A DNA stretch of 64,000 nt from Halieaceae bacterium UBA6060 (GCA_002428935.1 DIYG01000167.1:40492-104491); one strand, 5' to 3'; positions 47,221 to 56,212 are shown, numbered from the stretch's first letter. The notes: generated from the letters alone by a model not told the origin. Made by a program: numbers and translations.

Positions 47221-47772
47221 TCAACTCTTGGGCGCCGGGCGCCGAAACTTGATCTCTTCAACCGCCAGGGGGTACTCCCCGCGCCGTCGATCCTCAAAGT
47301 AGTCCTTTAGGGTTTCGCGCACCACGGGAAAGGCGATCTCCTCCCAGGGAATTGCGTCTTCCGTGTACAGGTCCGTCTCCAGACTCTCAGGCCCTACGGC
47401 ATGCTCACCCCGTTCGAGGTCACAGCGGTAAAACATATACACCTGGCTGATATAGGGCACGTCAAACACCCGGTAAAGCTCAAGGTTTCGAACCCTGCCG
47501 CGGGCTTCTTCCCAGGTCTCTCGAGCCGCACCCTCCCCCGTTGTCTCGCCGTTCTCCATAAACCCCGCGGGCAGCGTCCAGTAACCGTAGCGTGGTTCAA
47601 TGGCCCGTTTGCACAGGAGGACTTTGTCCTCGTAGACCGGAAGGCAACCCACGATGATGCGCGGATTGACGTAGTGGATGAAGTCGCAGCTGACACAGAC
47701 GTATCGTTCGCGGTCGTCGCCCTCGGGAATACGCAGCTCTACGGCGCTCCCGCAACTCGTACAGAACTTCAC
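47221..47772 (-). CDS. Nudix hydrolase with zinc-ribbon N-terminus
   Basis: From GTG 47772 it is 183 residues. GTG overlaps the flavin reductase stop (GTGA), and the product begins VKFCTSCGSAVELRIPEGDD. The CxxC plus CVSCDF pairs form a zinc ribbon. The Nudix box is GFMENGETTGEGAARETWEE with the AR of REVxEExG altered to TWEEARG. Such proteins hydrolyse NAD(H)-like or other nucleoside diphosphate derivatives; the zinc ribbon recalls NudC, but the SQPWPFPxS motif is not evident. Substrate is therefore open. Confidence 0.88.
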   Translation of the reverse strand: MKFCTSCGSAVELRIPEGDDRERYVCVSCDFIHYVNPRIIVGCLPVYEDKVLLCKRAIEPRYGYWTLPAGFMENGETTGEGAARETWEEARGRVRNLELYRVFDVPYISQVYMFYRCDLERGEHAVGPESLETDLYTEDAIPWEEIAFPVVRETLKDYFEDRRRGEYPLAVEEIKFRRPAPKS

Positions 47773-48245
47773 TCCAGGCTCCGGTACTGGCCGGCATAGA
47801 AAACCAGAGGGCTTACGGGCGAACCCTCGACGATGCGCGTCACCCGACCGACCAGAATCGTGTGATCGCCTCCGTCGAGGGATTGCTCCAGGTGACACTC
47901 AAAATTGACCAGGGCCTCACTGATCAGCGGCGCGCCGTTCTCTCCCAGGGTGAAGTGCTCTGCCGCCAGCTCATGGTTGTCTTTCAACGCGTAAGACGAG
48001 GAATGGTCCTGCTGCTCACTGGACAGGATAGCGATAGCAAAATGTGGAGCGGCCACATACTGCTCGTAGACATCGGAATCCTTTTGCAGACTCCATAAAA
48101 CCAGCGGTGGGTCCAGGGATACGGACGCGAAGGAATTTACCGTCACGGCCTGAGCCAGACCCCGTTCATTTACCAGCGTGACCAAACAGACACCCGTGGC
48201 AAACTGCCCCAGGGCATCGCGAAATGCTCTTGTATCGAGACTCAC
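47769..48245 (-). CDS. Flavin reductase family protein (FMN-binding)
   Basis: From GTG 48245, overlapping the moaE stop as GTGA, the protein is 158 residues. DTRAFRDALGQFATGVCLVT is the family opening and VNSFASVSLDPPLVLWSLQK is the flavin-binding core. HFTLGENGAPLISEALVNFE and DHTILVGRVTRI follow. Such proteins reduce FMN with NAD(P)H and supply monooxygenases, or act on other substrates. Translational coupling on both sides suggests expression with the molybdopterin genes, but a role in that pathway is not known. Confidence 0.9.
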   Translation of the reverse strand: MSLDTRAFRDALGQFATGVCLVTLVNERGLAQAVTVNSFASVSLDPPLVLWSLQKDSDVYEQYVAAPHFAIAILSSEQQDHSSSYALKDNHELAAEHFTLGENGAPLISEALVNFECHLEQSLDGGDHTILVGRVTRIVEGSPVSPLVFYAGQYRSLE

Positions 48246-48718
48246 GATGCGACACCAATCACCGATGATGAGCCACCACCCCATCGTCGCGCCCGGTCAT
48301 CGTCGCGGGTTTTTGCCTCTACCCAATGCCAGGTTTCATCCAGACTCTGCTCTCGCTTCCACAAGGGCGCCGAGACCTTCAGGTAATCCATGATGAATTC
48401 ACAGGCGCTGAACGCGGCGGCTCTGTGGGCAGACGTCACGCCCACCCAGACAATGGGATCGCCGGGAGCCAGTTCGCCGATACGATGAACGACCGTTGCC
48501 GCCTGTATCGGCCAGCGTCGAGCCGCGCTTTGCACCGTGCCCTCAATAGCGTTTTCGGTCATACCGGGATAGTGCTCAATAGCCATAGCCCTGAGTCCTT
48601 CCCCGCGAACGTATCCGGTAAAGGTTGCCATGGCCCCGGTGAATTGAGGATCTCGCGCCAGGGCAGCCTGGAGCGCACCAGGGTCGAAAGGTGCCCCTTC
48701 GATAGCTACGGAAAACAC
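48242..48718 (-). CDS. moaE: Molybdopterin synthase catalytic subunit MoaE
   Basis: A 158-residue MoaE, GTG start 48718. ATFTGYVRGEGLRAMAIEHY, VVHRIGELAPGDPIVWVGVT and the catalytic-lysine region FIMDYLKVSAPLWKREQSL are the family motifs. MoaE with MoaD adds two sulfurs to cyclic pyranopterin to form the molybdopterin dithiolene. Order moaC-moaD-moaE on this strand is common. The stop overlaps the flavin-reductase start. Confidence 0.95.
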   Translation of the reverse strand: MFSVAIEGAPFDPGALQAALARDPQFTGAMATFTGYVRGEGLRAMAIEHYPGMTENAIEGTVQSAARRWPIQAATVVHRIGELAPGDPIVWVGVTSAHRAAAFSACEFIMDYLKVSAPLWKREQSLDETWHWVEAKTRDDDRARRWGGGSSSVIGVAS

Positions 48719-48720
48719 TT

Positions 48721-48984
48721 CTAGCCACCCGTGACCGGGGGGTAAAAGGCAACTTCATCGCCTACGGCGACGGCATGGTTATCATCGACCACTTTACGAT
48801 TCACCGCACAGAACACGTTTGCATCTTCCATCGCTTCGCCGAATTCCTCACGAGACTGGCCGCGGGCGTAAGCAATGACCAGAGCGCGCAAGGCCCCCAC
48901 CGTCGGTGGTAGATCCGCGTCTGCAATTTCCAGCGTGTCCTGCCCAAGGGCTTCGCGTAGACGGGCGAAAAACAGTACTTTCAA
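48721..48984 (-). CDS. moaD: Molybdopterin synthase sulfur carrier subunit MoaD
   Basis: An 87-residue ubiquitin-like protein starting at TTG 48984 and ending in the obligatory Gly-Gly (FYPPVTGG), whose C-terminal Gly is adenylated by MoeB and carries the thiocarboxylate. VLFFARLREALGQDTLEI and AVNRKVVDDNHAVAVGDEVA are normal MoaD features. It lies 5 bp after moaC and 2 bp before moaE. Confidence 0.95.
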   Translation of the reverse strand: MKVLFFARLREALGQDTLEIADADLPPTVGALRALVIAYARGQSREEFGEAMEDANVFCAVNRKVVDDNHAVAVGDEVAFYPPVTGG

Positions 48985-48989
48985 TGGGT

Positions 48990-49475
48990 TTACTCCGAAG
49001 TCTCGCGCACCCAGGTGCCCGAACGACCTCCCTCTTTACGCAACAGACAGAGATTCTCGATCACCAAACCACGATCGACAGCCTTGCACATGTCGTAGAT
49101 GGCCAGGGCGGCGACAGATGCTGCGGTGAGCGCTTCCATCTCTACTCCCGTGCGGCCGTGAACCCTGGCCGTGGTTTCTATGCGCACACCGGGGAGCGCT
49201 TCATCGAGGTCAAACGATACCGCCAGGTCATCCAGGGGCAAGCTGTGGCACAGGGGAATAAGTTCGTCGCAGCGCTTCGCCGCCTGTATGGCAGCGATGC
49301 GAGCGACCGCCAGCACGTCTCCCTTGGCAAAGTCGTTGTCGCGAATTCGCTCCAGGGTGCTGTTTTGCATCCGCACCTGAGCCATAGCGGTGGCCAAACG
49401 CGCGGTAACCGCTTTGGCACCAACGTCGACCATACGAGCACGGCCGTGCCCGTCGATGTGAGTAAGATCGCTCAT
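48990..49475 (-). CDS. moaC: Cyclic pyranopterin monophosphate synthase MoaC
   Basis: The frame is open to 49769, but ATG 49475 begins MSDLTHIDGHGRARMVDVGA, the standard MoaC start, giving 161 residues. KGDVLAVARIAAIQAAKRCD, LIPLCHSLPLDDLAV and GVEMEALTAASVAALAIYDM carry the catalytic Lys and His residues. It rearranges 3',8-cyclo-H2GTP to cPMP in molybdenum-cofactor synthesis. moaA is not in the window. It is the first gene of the moa run. Confidence 0.95.
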   Translation of the reverse strand: MSDLTHIDGHGRARMVDVGAKAVTARLATAMAQVRMQNSTLERIRDNDFAKGDVLAVARIAAIQAAKRCDELIPLCHSLPLDDLAVSFDLDEALPGVRIETTARVHGRTGVEMEALTAASVAALAIYDMCKAVDRGLVIENLCLLRKEGGRSGTWVRETSE

Positions 49476-49560
49476 GGATAGCTCGATCTGGAAAGCGCGC
49501 AGTCTAGCTAAAGCCCTCAGTGGGTGCCAGCAAAGCGCTGCACGCCCACCGCCGCCAGGC

Positions 49561-50721
49561 TTATAGCAACTCCATGATTGGCTCGTTGGCGTCGGGCGCC
49601 AGAAGTTCCGCATCCAGGGACAAAGCCACTTCACGGGCCACTCGCTCGCCACTGTCGTAGGCACCGCGAAGGGTACCCACCCTGGAACGCTCCGCCGTGG
49701 CGTCGCCCGCAAAAAAGAGCGTGCCCTGGATGCTCTGCGCCAGCGTGATATGTTCGACAGTGGAGCCACGCCGGGGAATGGCGCCGCGACTCAGAGGCTC
49801 TTTATCCCAGTCGGTAACATCAAACCACCGGGCTTCACTTAACATCGGTATATTGGTCAGAGCCTCTTGAAAACCGCGAAGGGCCAGGGATGCGACCAGA
49901 TCTCGCGGCTGGCCTTTCAAGGCGTCGGCGCGAGAGCCCATAAATTGAGCCTCCAGAAGTACCTCTCCCTCCTGGCCGGCGCGAAAAGCGCGCAGCTCAG
50001 AACGTTCATCGCGCTGAATCCATGGACTGAGGGACGGCTTTAGGGCGGTCGCACTTGCGGGAAAAATCATCGCGCAACTAATACCACGCTCGATGCCGAT
50101 AGAGGCCAGCACAGCTTTCTTTTCGGCGCCTAGATCCGGTGTAAACACGGGTCCACCACTGCGCAAAACACCCGCAGGAACCGTGACCACCATACGCCGG
50201 GCGGTAACCGCACCATCGAGACCACGGTTTCGGTAGTTGACACCGACCAGGCCTTCCCGCCAAAACACGTCAATCACCGTACTGTTTAATTGCACGGTAC
50301 CCAAGGACGATTCCGCCAACCCCCGGACAAGAGCTCCCATGCCCGGATACAACGTCGTCGCCCCCTCGCCCAGGGATTCTGTCATGAGACCAAGCTCACT
50401 GATGGGAGCCCAGTCCTTATCGAGACCCTTGGGCAAATACATCGCACCTAGCTCCACATCACGGTTAAGGGCGTCGCGACGAATCGAGTGGACTCGCCCA
50501 CCCAGCCGATCGCGAGCTTCCAGTACCAACACCTTGAGTTCCGCCCCAAGATCCGTGAGGCGCTTCGCCGCCACGAGACCGGCAACACCACCGCCCACCA
50601 CAACGACATCGTAATCTGTTCCCAGGCCCCGGCCTTGCGCCGATGCACCGTGCCAGGGTACCAACGAAGACAAGCCGGCCCCGGCCGAGATAAGCTGTAG
50701 TGCGCTGCGGCGTGTCAGCAT
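49561..50721 (-). CDS. Flavin-containing amine oxidase, Tat-exported
   Basis: From ATG 50721 it is 386 residues; the frame extends upstream without similarity. The start MLTRRSALQLISAGAGLSSL has a twin-arginine motif and hydrophobic stretch, with AxA-type cleavage at ASAQ, so a Tat substrate folded with FAD is expected. The Rossmann motif VVVVGGGVAGLVAAKRL and LEARDRLGGRVHSIRRD are the monoamine-oxidase family signatures. The C-terminal FAD motif is LFFAGDATAERSRVGTL. The amine substrate is unknown. It overlaps the promoter region of the divergent serine hydrolase. Confidence 0.88.
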   Translation of the reverse strand: MLTRRSALQLISAGAGLSSLVPWHGASAQGRGLGTDYDVVVVGGGVAGLVAAKRLTDLGAELKVLVLEARDRLGGRVHSIRRDALNRDVELGAMYLPKGLDKDWAPISELGLMTESLGEGATTLYPGMGALVRGLAESSLGTVQLNSTVIDVFWREGLVGVNYRNRGLDGAVTARRMVVTVPAGVLRSGGPVFTPDLGAEKKAVLASIGIERGISCAMIFPASATALKPSLSPWIQRDERSELRAFRAGQEGEVLLEAQFMGSRADALKGQPRDLVASLALRGFQEALTNIPMLSEARWFDVTDWDKEPLSRGAIPRRGSTVEHITLAQSIQGTLFFAGDATAERSRVGTLRGAYDSGERVAREVALSLDAELLAPDANEPIMELL

Positions 50722-50828
50722 GTCCGTGCCCCTGGAGAGTTCGAGCGCAGCATAACCCAGATGCACAACTTGGACAGCTTGTGAGTTCAAATTCACATCA
50801 AAGCAGAACAATTTTCTGGAGAACCCTA

Positions 50829-52181
50829 ATGCGGATAAACCGTCCGGCCTCGCCCTTCCCCCTACAACACCCAGCACCGATGCTGCGAATCCTCCTTGTG
50901 CTCGTGCTCGGTTTTGGCTTTCTAACTCCAGGGCAGGAGACCAGAGCCGCACCTTCCTCTCCACCGCGAATCTCACCCGAAGCCGCGGGTTTTTCCCCAT
51001 CGCGCCTCGAACGTATCGATGCCCGCATGCAGGAAGCGGTAGACGCGGGAGTGATGGTCGGCGGTCATGCTCTCATCGCCCGGGATGGCAAAGTTGTTTA
51101 CGACGAGCTATGGGGCCAGGCCGACCGGGAGAACGGCAAGCCTCTGGAACATGACACCCTGTATCGCATCTATTCCATGACCAAACCCATCACCAGCGTT
51201 GCCCTGCTAATGCTTTACGAGGAGGGACGCTTTTTACTCGAAGACCCGGTGGCGGCCTACCTGCCGGAGTTGGCTAATCTGCGTATTCTTCGGGAAACCC
51301 CGGAAGGAGAGATGGAAGCAGCGACGCCCCTGCGTCAGCCAACGATTCGCGATCTATTGCGGCATAGCGCGGGCCTGACTTACGGGGTTTTTGGCGATAC
51401 GGCGGTAGATCGACGCTACCGTGAAGCGGACATTTTTCGCGCAGCGAGCCTGGAAGAATTTACCGACAAGCTAGGACAACTCCCCCTGCTGTTTGAGCCG
51501 GGCACCCGTTGGCACTACTCCGTTGCGGTCGATGTCCAGGGGCGCCTCGTGGAAGTCATCGCCGGCATGCCCTTCGGTGAATTCTTACACAGCCGCATCT
51601 TCGCGCCACTGGGTATGGACGACACATCTTTCGTGGTACCAAACGCAAAACAAGAACGTCTGGCACAACTCTACTCACCCGCTGGTACGGAGCTTAGCTG
51701 GGACCAACCCTGGCAGTTCTCGACGGAAACCGAACTGGTTCCGGCTGATCCAGAACTCACTCGCCCTTATCTCGATGGCAGCTTGTTCGAAAGCGGCGGC
51801 GCAGGCCTGGTATCGACCAGCGAAGACTATCTGCGGTTTGCCCTGATGCTCGCCGGAGGCGGAGCCTACAATGGTGTTCGTCTCCTGGCGCCGGGCACCG
51901 TGAGGCATATGCAGGGTAATCACATACAGGGGATGGACCGCAGTGGTTTGTGGGGTATGGGCGCCTTTGGCCTGGGGGTTGGTGTGACAGGCGACCCGGC
52001 CGGTGCCAATGGCGAGCTTGGCTCAGAAAAAGCCTATGGCTGGGGCGGCGCAGCCGGTACGAACTTCTGGGTGGACCCGGAGAACAATATTGTAGGTTTG
52101 TTTATGGTTCAGAGCGTTCCCCACCAGACGCCATTGGCTAAACGATTTCGGGTCCTTACCTACCAGGCGTTTATGGAATAG
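50829..52181 (+). CDS. Serine hydrolase, beta-lactamase/esterase (class C-like) family
   Basis: From ATG 50829, preceded by GGAG at 8 bases, the protein is 450 residues. MLRILLVLVLGFGFLTPGQE at residue 18 on is the signal core. The SxxK motif is S116-M-T-K119 in YRIYSMTKPITSVALLML, with the Tyr motif Y230-S-V. AAGTNFWVDPENNIVGLFMV corresponds to the third motif region. Members are carboxylesterases, D-aminopeptidases or PBP-like proteins more often than true beta-lactamases. It is exported to the periplasm. Confidence 0.88.
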   Translation: MRINRPASPFPLQHPAPMLRILLVLVLGFGFLTPGQETRAAPSSPPRISPEAAGFSPSRLERIDARMQEAVDAGVMVGGHALIARDGKVVYDELWGQADRENGKPLEHDTLYRIYSMTKPITSVALLMLYEEGRFLLEDPVAAYLPELANLRILRETPEGEMEAATPLRQPTIRDLLRHSAGLTYGVFGDTAVDRRYREADIFRAASLEEFTDKLGQLPLLFEPGTRWHYSVAVDVQGRLVEVIAGMPFGEFLHSRIFAPLGMDDTSFVVPNAKQERLAQLYSPAGTELSWDQPWQFSTETELVPADPELTRPYLDGSLFESGGAGLVSTSEDYLRFALMLAGGGAYNGVRLLAPGTVRHMQGNHIQGMDRSGLWGMGAFGLGVGVTGDPAGANGELGSEKAYGWGGAAGTNFWVDPENNIVGLFMVQSVPHQTPLAKRFRVLTYQAFME

Positions 52182-52198
52182 CCCTTGGGGAGAAAGCC

Positions 52199-52888
52199 CT
52201 AGTCCTGGGGTAGCTCGATCAGCTCACCCACGGGATTCATGACATCAGGATCTTTATTGCTTGCGTTTCCCGCCGCCTTAGCGATGGGCGCAAGCGTTAA
52301 CGACATCTTTAGGATTGGGCGAAAAAGCGGGTCATGGTCGGCAATGAGCTGATCATTGTCCAGCCACCGACGCTGCTCTTCCTCTGTCAAAATCACGGGC
52401 ATGCGGCTGTGCCAGGGCTTGAACGCCTCAGCCGCCGCAGTGGTTACCAGGGTGCAGGACAGGAGCGGCTCCTTGTCGTCAGCACCCAGCCAAACGTCCC
52501 ACAGGGCGGCCACCGCTAAGGCACACTCGGCATTCGTAACCAGCCATGGCTGTTTGCGTCCAGCATCGCCGCGCCACTCAACAAACGCGCTCATGGGAAC
52601 GATCCCTCGCTGCCTCGCGAACGGTTTGCGAAAGGCCGGGCTTTTGCTCAGCCCTTCATAGCGGGCGTTAAACATCGCGTATCTTTGGCTCACTTCCTTC
52701 GCCCAATGGGGCGTCAGCCACCAGCGAGCCTCAGACCATTCCAAGCCATCATCGGCGAACCTCAGCAGTGGCGCGGGTTCCGTAGGTGCAATGTTGTAGC
52801 GAGGGGGTGGGAGTTGAATGGATAAGCCCAGGGAATCGAGTAACGCCTGCAGCCCCGGAGTGCTGGAAACGTTAAAGCGCCCACACAC
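52199..52888 (-). CDS. SRAP (SOS response-associated peptidase, YedK/HMCES) protein
   Basis: A 229-residue SRAP protein. The translated start is V/M-C-G-R-F, leaving Cys2 as the N-terminal nucleophile that crosslinks to abasic sites. NIAPTEPAPLL, MFNARYEGLS, IVPMSAFVEW (catalytic Glu) and the His in KPWHSRMPVIL are all present. YedK forms a thiazolidine DNA-protein crosslink with AP sites in single-stranded DNA. The length matches the family. It converges on the serine hydrolase gene. Confidence 0.94.
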   Translation of the reverse strand: MCGRFNVSSTPGLQALLDSLGLSIQLPPPRYNIAPTEPAPLLRFADDGLEWSEARWWLTPHWAKEVSQRYAMFNARYEGLSKSPAFRKPFARQRGIVPMSAFVEWRGDAGRKQPWLVTNAECALAVAALWDVWLGADDKEPLLSCTLVTTAAAEAFKPWHSRMPVILTEEEQRRWLDNDQLIADHDPLFRPILKMSLTLAPIAKAAGNASNKDPDVMNPVGELIELPQD

Positions 52889-52891
52889 GGC

Positions 52892-53317
52892 TCAACTTGC
52901 GTCCTTTTTGCGGGACAGTTTCGCTACGCTGTGCGCGGTCGCCAACAGGCGGCCATCTTCGGAAAACAATTGGCCGTCGAGAAAGGCCGTTTTGTAAGAA
53001 GAGCGCACAATTCGCCCCACCGCGCGGCAAGGCCCCGCTCGGGTTACTTCAAGATAACGGGTGCTGATCTCCAACGAGGACAAGCCAATGACCGTGTCAT
53101 CCATGGAGAACACCGCATGACTCATAGCTGCGTCGAGCATTGCGGTAACAAAACCTCCCTGAACGACATCTACGGAATGACAAAGATCCGTTCCGATATC
53201 AAAGGTCATCTCTAAGGACTCCGTTTCCGGGTCAATTGAGGCGATACGCCCACTCATCAGGTGCATAAAGGGTGGGCGGTTGGCGTTTAGATGATCGATA
53301 TTTCGACGAGATGACAT
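52892..53317 (-). CDS. PaaI-type hotdog thioesterase
   Basis: A 141-residue hotdog-fold protein. GRIASIDPETESLEMTFDIG leads to CHSVDVVQGGFVTAMLDAAM, the helix with the catalytic G-G-x-x-A-x-L-D-A pattern. LSSLEISTRYLEVTRAGPCR and ATAHSVAKLSR follow. These enzymes hydrolyse acyl-CoA thioesters; the acyl group is unknown. It lies 3 bp upstream of the SRAP gene on the same strand, so the two are probably co-transcribed. Confidence 0.88.
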   Translation of the reverse strand: MSSRRNIDHLNANRPPFMHLMSGRIASIDPETESLEMTFDIGTDLCHSVDVVQGGFVTAMLDAAMSHAVFSMDDTVIGLSSLEISTRYLEVTRAGPCRAVGRIVRSSYKTAFLDGQLFSEDGRLLATAHSVAKLSRKKDAS

Positions 53318-53368
53318 GGTGGGGGTCTTTTGTAACCGAAAGCGCCCGCGACTCTAGGCAGATTGCGC

Positions 53369-53806
53369 CTAATATTCAACCTTCGGTTTTTTCCGTAATG
53401 CCTTGTTTTTGCTATTTATATCTTTACGCTTTAAGCGGCGCTCCTTGGATGCCCGGGTGGGACGCGTCGCTCGACGAACCTTCGGCTCGACGGCCCCTGC
53501 CTGCAACAAAGCCACCAACCGATCGAGAGCGTCCTGGCGATTTTTAGCCTGCGTGCGATGCCGCTGCGCCTTGATCACCAATACGCCGTCCTCCGTGATG
53601 CGCGCATCTCGCATCCGTAAAAGCCGCTGTCGTACAGCTTCCGGGATCTTCGCCGCACGCACATCGAAACGTAGGTGGATAGCGCTGGAGACTTTGTTGA
53701 CATTCTGACCACCAGCGCCGCTCGCGCGCATCGCATCCATTTGAACATCGTCCAAATGCAGCGTAAACGCGTCATTTATCCGGATTCTGTCGTCTTTCGC
53801 ACCCAT
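53369..53806 (-). CDS. arfB: Alternative ribosome-rescue factor ArfB (YaeJ)
   Basis: A 145-residue ArfB from ATG 53806 (a GTG two codons upstream is possible). The catalytic GGQ is at 32-34 in RASGAGGQNVNKVSSAIHL. The C-terminal tail is strongly basic (RRATRPTRASKERRLKRKDI), the part that enters the mRNA channel of stalled ribosomes. ArfB hydrolyses peptidyl-tRNA on non-stop ribosomes. The length and tail fit ArfB rather than release factor RF-2. Confidence 0.94.
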   Translation of the reverse strand: MGAKDDRIRINDAFTLHLDDVQMDAMRASGAGGQNVNKVSSAIHLRFDVRAAKIPEAVRQRLLRMRDARITEDGVLVIKAQRHRTQAKNRQDALDRLVALLQAGAVEPKVRRATRPTRASKERRLKRKDINSKNKALRKKPKVEY

Positions 53807-53944
53807 AAACACAGTTTAACGCACGGAAGTAGAGGGCCATAACGCCCGCTTTACACGAGCAGTTCTTGTTCGCTCCACCCACCAGGAAAGCACCCTAAGA
53901 AAGACGCAAATGCTCACTTACATGATCATTGCGTGATTTATACT

Positions 53945-53965
53945 TGATTACTCAATGTTTAATCA
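53945..53965. promoter_or_regulatory. Inverted repeat upstream of the MarR gene
   Basis: TGATTA (53945-53950) and TAATCA (53960-53965) are perfect inverted arms with a 9-bp spacer in an AT-rich stretch about 30-50 bp before the MarR start. MarR proteins commonly repress themselves through such dyads, so this is a candidate autoregulatory operator. Confidence 0.45.
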
Positions 53966-53996
53966 TATACTGCGGCATCGGATTAGCGAGGTTCGC

Positions 53997-54425
53997 ATGA
54001 CTACCCTCTCAACACGAGCAACAGCATTTCTGGATCTATGGTTCGCCAGCGAGCGGGCCTCGGCTCGCGTAGACCACAGCCTCGGTGCCATTCATGGCAT
54101 CGGCCTGGTCGAATTCATGGTGTTGTGGCGACTTATGAAATCCACGGACAGCCGCATGCGCCGCGTTGATCTCGCCGCCGCTATAGGCCGTACGCAATCA
54201 GGAGTAACTCGCCTCCTCCGACCTATGGAAAAGACGGGACTGGTGAGTCGCGACAGTAGTGATCGGGACGCTCGGGTGAGCCTGGTGACCATCACTTCCG
54301 CTGGCAAAAAGCGCCTCGAGGAATCTTTGTCGACCTTAAATGAGTTGGCCACTAAAGTTACCCAACCCATAGGGGACGCGCAGATGGATTCCCTAGCGGC
54401 CGCCCTAGCCCTGCTCAGGGACTGA
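53997..54425 (+). CDS. MarR-family transcriptional regulator
   Basis: A 142-residue regulator from ATG 53997, chosen over ATG 53955 because GAGG stands 5 bases ahead and the product begins MTTLSTRATAFLDLWFASER. The winged helix is visible as RVDLAAAIGRTQSGVTRLLR (recognition helix) and KTGLVSRDSSDRDARVSLVT (wing, with the DxRxxxVxLT pattern). Targets and ligand are unknown. It is the only plus-strand gene after 52.2 kb; the genes on both sides run the other way. Confidence 0.9.
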   Translation: MTTLSTRATAFLDLWFASERASARVDHSLGAIHGIGLVEFMVLWRLMKSTDSRMRRVDLAAAIGRTQSGVTRLLRPMEKTGLVSRDSSDRDARVSLVTITSAGKKRLEESLSTLNELATKVTQPIGDAQMDSLAAALALLRD

Positions 54426-54539
54426 GACGCTACAGCGTTGCAACTACGATAACAGTTGCGACTGAGATGACATCATCCATCGGGAGGGGTCATTAAGGAG
54501 TTAGCACCGCGCCTATGGTGCTCGCTTACTTCGTGTGGG

Positions 54540-54698
54540 TTAAGCGAGCACCAGCCAAAGGGCGTGAAGAATCCCCGGCACGTAAAACAGCAGGCAGAGA
54601 AGCACGTTGATCAGCAAGTCTTTACCCGCACCTTTGTGTAAAAACACAGCCAGCGGTGGAAGAAGGACGGCAATTATGGCCAGAATGATTTTATTCAT
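54540..54698 (-). CDS. YqaE/Pmp3-family small membrane protein
   Basis: A 52-residue protein from ATG 54698 with two membrane helices: IILAIIAVLLPPLAVFL, then the loop HKGAGKDLLINVLLCLLFYV and PGILHALWLVL. This is the Pmp3/YqaE (UPF0057) fold. Members respond to salt, cold or membrane stress in plants and fungi; in bacteria their role is unclear. Sodium-rich surroundings would fit. It may be the last non-cassette gene or an old cassette; no attC is seen next to it. Confidence 0.85.
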   Translation of the reverse strand: MNKIILAIIAVLLPPLAVFLHKGAGKDLLINVLLCLLFYVPGILHALWLVLA

Positions 54699-54914
54699 TA
54701 GTGGGATCCCCTGATTACTACCTAAAGCGGTAAACACCATACCATCACTCTGATGGAACGGTCGCTCAAGAGTGAGCCAAATTCCGCAGCTTTTCCGATC
54801 CCGTCATAGGCTCAGCACCCCCAGTAACAGGGTTACCGCCATTAAAAGAGTTAATAATTTCCACTCTTGGCCTAGTGAGCGTCAGTTTATGAAGCGATCA
54901 ATGACAAACAGAAG

Positions 54915-55214
54915 CTAGCGCGTGTGGTCTTCTATATCCTCGAAGGCTTCAACGGAAATGCGTTTAGCAAGCCGCCGCATTTCCTCCATCGCTTCGGGGT
55001 TGTCATTGTTCCCCCAGAACTCCTTCCACTCGTCTATAGAGTCCCACTTAGCGATAGTTAACACTTCCCCGCTGTCTTCCGCAGATCGAAGCATGAAACT
55101 GCCCTTGGCGCCGGCTACGGACTCATGTATCCGGTTCGTCGCCCTGCGCCAGGCATCTCGAAAGGCTTCAAAGTTGCTGCTGGCTACCTGCCAACGATAA
55201 ATCACTCTGGCCAT
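54915..55214 (-). CDS. Antibiotic-biosynthesis-monooxygenase-like (ABM) small protein
   Basis: A 99-residue ferredoxin-like alpha+beta protein: ARVIYRWQVASSNFEAFRDA, GSFMLRSAEDSGEVLTIAKW and DSIDEWKEFWGNNDNPEAME. This is the ABM domain fold used by small monooxygenases, heme oxygenases and quinol-forming enzymes. No heme-specific residues can be named with confidence. AAGGA precedes ATG 55214. A second ABM-like gene lies at 56213, with an HD gene between them. Confidence 0.78.
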   Translation of the reverse strand: MARVIYRWQVASSNFEAFRDAWRRATNRIHESVAGAKGSFMLRSAEDSGEVLTIAKWDSIDEWKEFWGNNDNPEAMEEMRRLAKRISVEAFEDIEDHTR

Positions 55215-55364
55215 AAAGGCTGTCCTTAACTGATCATTGAAATGCTGCGGAGTCTCTATCGACCACGGGATGAGATAGCGCGACAGATGACTCCCTGCAA
55301 AGCTCCGCTGAGGGATTTACCTCAAGGGAGGCAAAGCCTGCAGACAGGCATCGCCCAATCCACA

Positions 55365-55949
55365 TCACGATGCGTCAAGCCATCCCTCCTCGACGGCCAG
55401 GTCAATCTTGCTCCTTAGCCAGCCCCATACCTCGGGGCTCTCGTCTTCGATGAAACTGTGCATTTTTAGCACCTGATCCTTATGGATACCGTTATCCCGC
55501 CAGGCGCGACCCTCGCTGGTGACGTTGTGTAGAAACGGCAAGAGGCGATCAACTACCTTCAGAAGTTTGGCTTCCTTGCTGCGCCCCGCTTCCTGCTCAT
55601 CCCAGAGTTCTAGCAATCCGGGGATACTGTTCCCTGGATGGCCAGCCGTCCCTGCCACACTCTCGCGCTCTTTCAGGTGAGCCGTGCCGCGGTTTGGGCT
55701 GTACAAGAAGGTATCCCCGGCACCGATTTCACCAAGGTCATGGAGCAGTGCCAACTTAATCAGCTTATCCACATCGAAGCTGTCATCCAAAGCTTCGGCA
55801 TAAGCCCAACAGGCCATCGCCAGATGCCAGGAGTGTTCCGCGGAATTCTCGCGTCGCTCACCACCTCGGATGTAAGTCCGCCGCTGAACCGCCTTTAACT
55901 CATCAAGATGGATAAAAAAATTCGTGAGTTCTGGCATGGCTGGTGGCAT
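55365..55949 (-). CDS. HD-domain phosphohydrolase, HDDC2/YfbR-like
   Basis: A 194-residue protein from ATG 55949 (AAGGA 7 bases ahead). The HD motif set is H in ENSAEHSWHLAMACWAYAEA, HD in LALLHDLGEIGAGD, and D in LLKVVDRLLPFLHN. This H...HD...D arrangement is that of the 5'-deoxynucleotidase YfbR and human HDDC2. Hydrolysis of nucleoside monophosphates is likely. It stands alone, about 260 bp from the ABM gene on its right, which is a long gap. Confidence 0.87.
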   Translation of the reverse strand: MPPAMPELTNFFIHLDELKAVQRRTYIRGGERRENSAEHSWHLAMACWAYAEALDDSFDVDKLIKLALLHDLGEIGAGDTFLYSPNRGTAHLKERESVAGTAGHPGNSIPGLLELWDEQEAGRSKEAKLLKVVDRLLPFLHNVTSEGRAWRDNGIHKDQVLKMHSFIEDESPEVWGWLRSKIDLAVEEGWLDAS

Positions 55950-55952
55950 CAA

Positions 55953-56212
55953 TAGATCCTTGCTTGTCGGGAAGTGATTGGCGGTGCAAGCCTGAGATTC
56001 TAATGCTTCCGCTGCTCGCGAGCGCTAGCAACGCTCATTCACGACCAGGGAGCGACACTCCCAGAAGCAACAGAACTACGAGCAACAATCGCAAAAAGTC
56101 CGCGCACTGCTTGAAGGAGCGCATGACGACTTACCCAAGCCGCGCATACCCTTCACGTACGAATCACCCAAAGATGATCATCCGTTTGCGTGGGCCGGCA
56201 GTGGCCGCCGCC
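55953..56212. other. Noncoding gap between HD gene and second ABM gene
   Basis: About 260 bp with no supported gene. It contains GCGCTAGCAACGCTC-like dyad material but no attC that I can align. I see no RNA gene. Confidence 0.4.
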